Source of the DNA: Himantopus leucocephalus
Taxonomy: Eukaryota; Chordata; Aves; Charadriiformes; Recurvirostridae
Assembly (NCBI GenBank): GCA_003993805.1
Contig: RSEF01000001.1
Coordinates: 213,412,894 to 213,476,893, forward strand
Length of the DNA: 64,000 nt
Reading direction: 5' to 3'
Made by a program: the position numbers and the translations under genes. Each line of letters starts with the position of its first letter. Position 1 is the first letter of the stretch. Below are positions 63,502 through 64,000 of this stretch, in pieces. The notes under the pieces were generated by a model that was not told the DNA's origin, did no database searches, and saw nothing but the letters and a program-made list of their open reading frames with translations.

Positions 63502-63871
63502 AAGAATTGAGAAGATTGGTTCGGTGCCACTTTGCAACAGAAATCCGTTTCCCTCACACCACAGGGTTCCCATGGTCTTCTCTGGCCAGATCCCACCTGC
63601 TATCATTCAATGGACCTACGGATATGCATGATGCAGGATGACCGGAAAAGGAAAGACANAAGAATTGAGAAGATTGGTTCGGTGCCACTTTGCAACAGAA
63701 ATCGGTTTCCCTCACACCACAGGGTTCCCATGGTCTTCTCTCGCCAGATCCCACCTGCTATCATTCAATGGATATTCATGATGCAAGATGACCAGAAAAG
63801 GAAAGACGTGATGGAAGTTCGTGGTAACCTGANGAAAAGGAAAGACATGATGGAAGTTCGTGGTAACCTGA
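63502..63871 (+). repeat. Nested direct duplications across two single N
   Basis: The block starting AAGAATTGAGAAGATTGGTT occurs at 63502-63658 and from 63660 to about 63810, the second copy lacking about 8 bases near GGACCTACGGATATG. Then a 38-bp piece (GAAAAGGAAAGACGTGATGG) at 63795-63832 is repeated at 63834-63871 after the N at 63833. Two successive failed joins explain this. Confidence 0.85.
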
Positions 63872-64000
63872 CTGTTGATGAATAGTTTCTTTCCCCTTCT
63901 TTTTATTTTTTCCCCAACCAACTCTACAACCAAGAAAGTAATGAGAAAGATTAATTTAGCAGCAATATTTTGGAACTGAGAGCAGTAAAGCTACAGGTCA

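Larger units (their letters stand above)
61175..64000. other. Non-coding stretch with four duplicated contig joins
   Basis: No gene or interspersed repeat recognised. Four single N (61686, 63293, 63659, 63833) each separate near-identical copies. The end of the window at 63500-63870 is thus particularly unreliable. Confidence 0.6.

Noticed and set aside
63532..63885. Open frame with repeated peptide blocks, considered as a repeat protein
   Set aside because: The repetition comes from assembly duplications around the N at 63659 and 63833, not from a repeat-containing gene.

Overview
The window looks like vertebrate nuclear DNA from a bird. The evidence is a set of CR1 LINE fragments ending in the avian-type octamer tail (ATTCTATG/ATTCTGTG repeats), plus two LTR families that I recognise as common in bird genomes. 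It is moderately AT-rich and gene-poor, with no long open reading frame of recognisable function. Three gaps of exactly 100 N and twelve isolated single N mark it as a short-read draft scaffold. No bacterial-type genes, operons or CRISPR arrays are present, and I recognised no tRNA or rRNA gene.

Layout: 1-3508 is unique sequence, followed by a gap. At 3745-3830 there is a short segment with good splice signals that could be an exon of an unidentified gene or lncRNA. A second exon-like segment is at 16041-16105, and weaker ones are at 18899-19009 and 29299-29359. A truncated CR1 lies at 17773-18092. A minus-strand CR1 with recognisable ORF2 pieces and an internal gap lies at 19679-20541. A long, old minus-strand CR1 lies at 27911-29158. 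Just beyond it is a 164-bp inverted repeat with a 375-bp spacer (29359-30061), the most unusual structure in the window.

From 30 to 40 kb the sequence is AT-rich and mostly unannotatable. A divergent CR1 3' end lies at 41066-41224. At 45.6-46.3 kb a G-quadruplex-forming stretch precedes a segment with homeodomain and octamer-type sites that looks like a candidate conserved regulatory element. Two fragments of one LTR family lie in opposite orientations at 47354-47752 (cut by a gap) and 50392-50530. An ancient CR1 is at 55610-55850, a better preserved CR1 3' end at 58157-58610, and an apparently complete solo LTR at 60662-61174.

Ten of the twelve single N sit between near-identical direct copies of 23-157 bp. 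The other two sit in or beside homopolymers. The duplicated segments are therefore most likely unmerged contig ends and not real tandem repeats. The genes do not form a recognisable pathway: this is most simply read as intron or intergenic DNA of a large vertebrate locus, with transposon remnants and a few possible regulatory or exonic islands.
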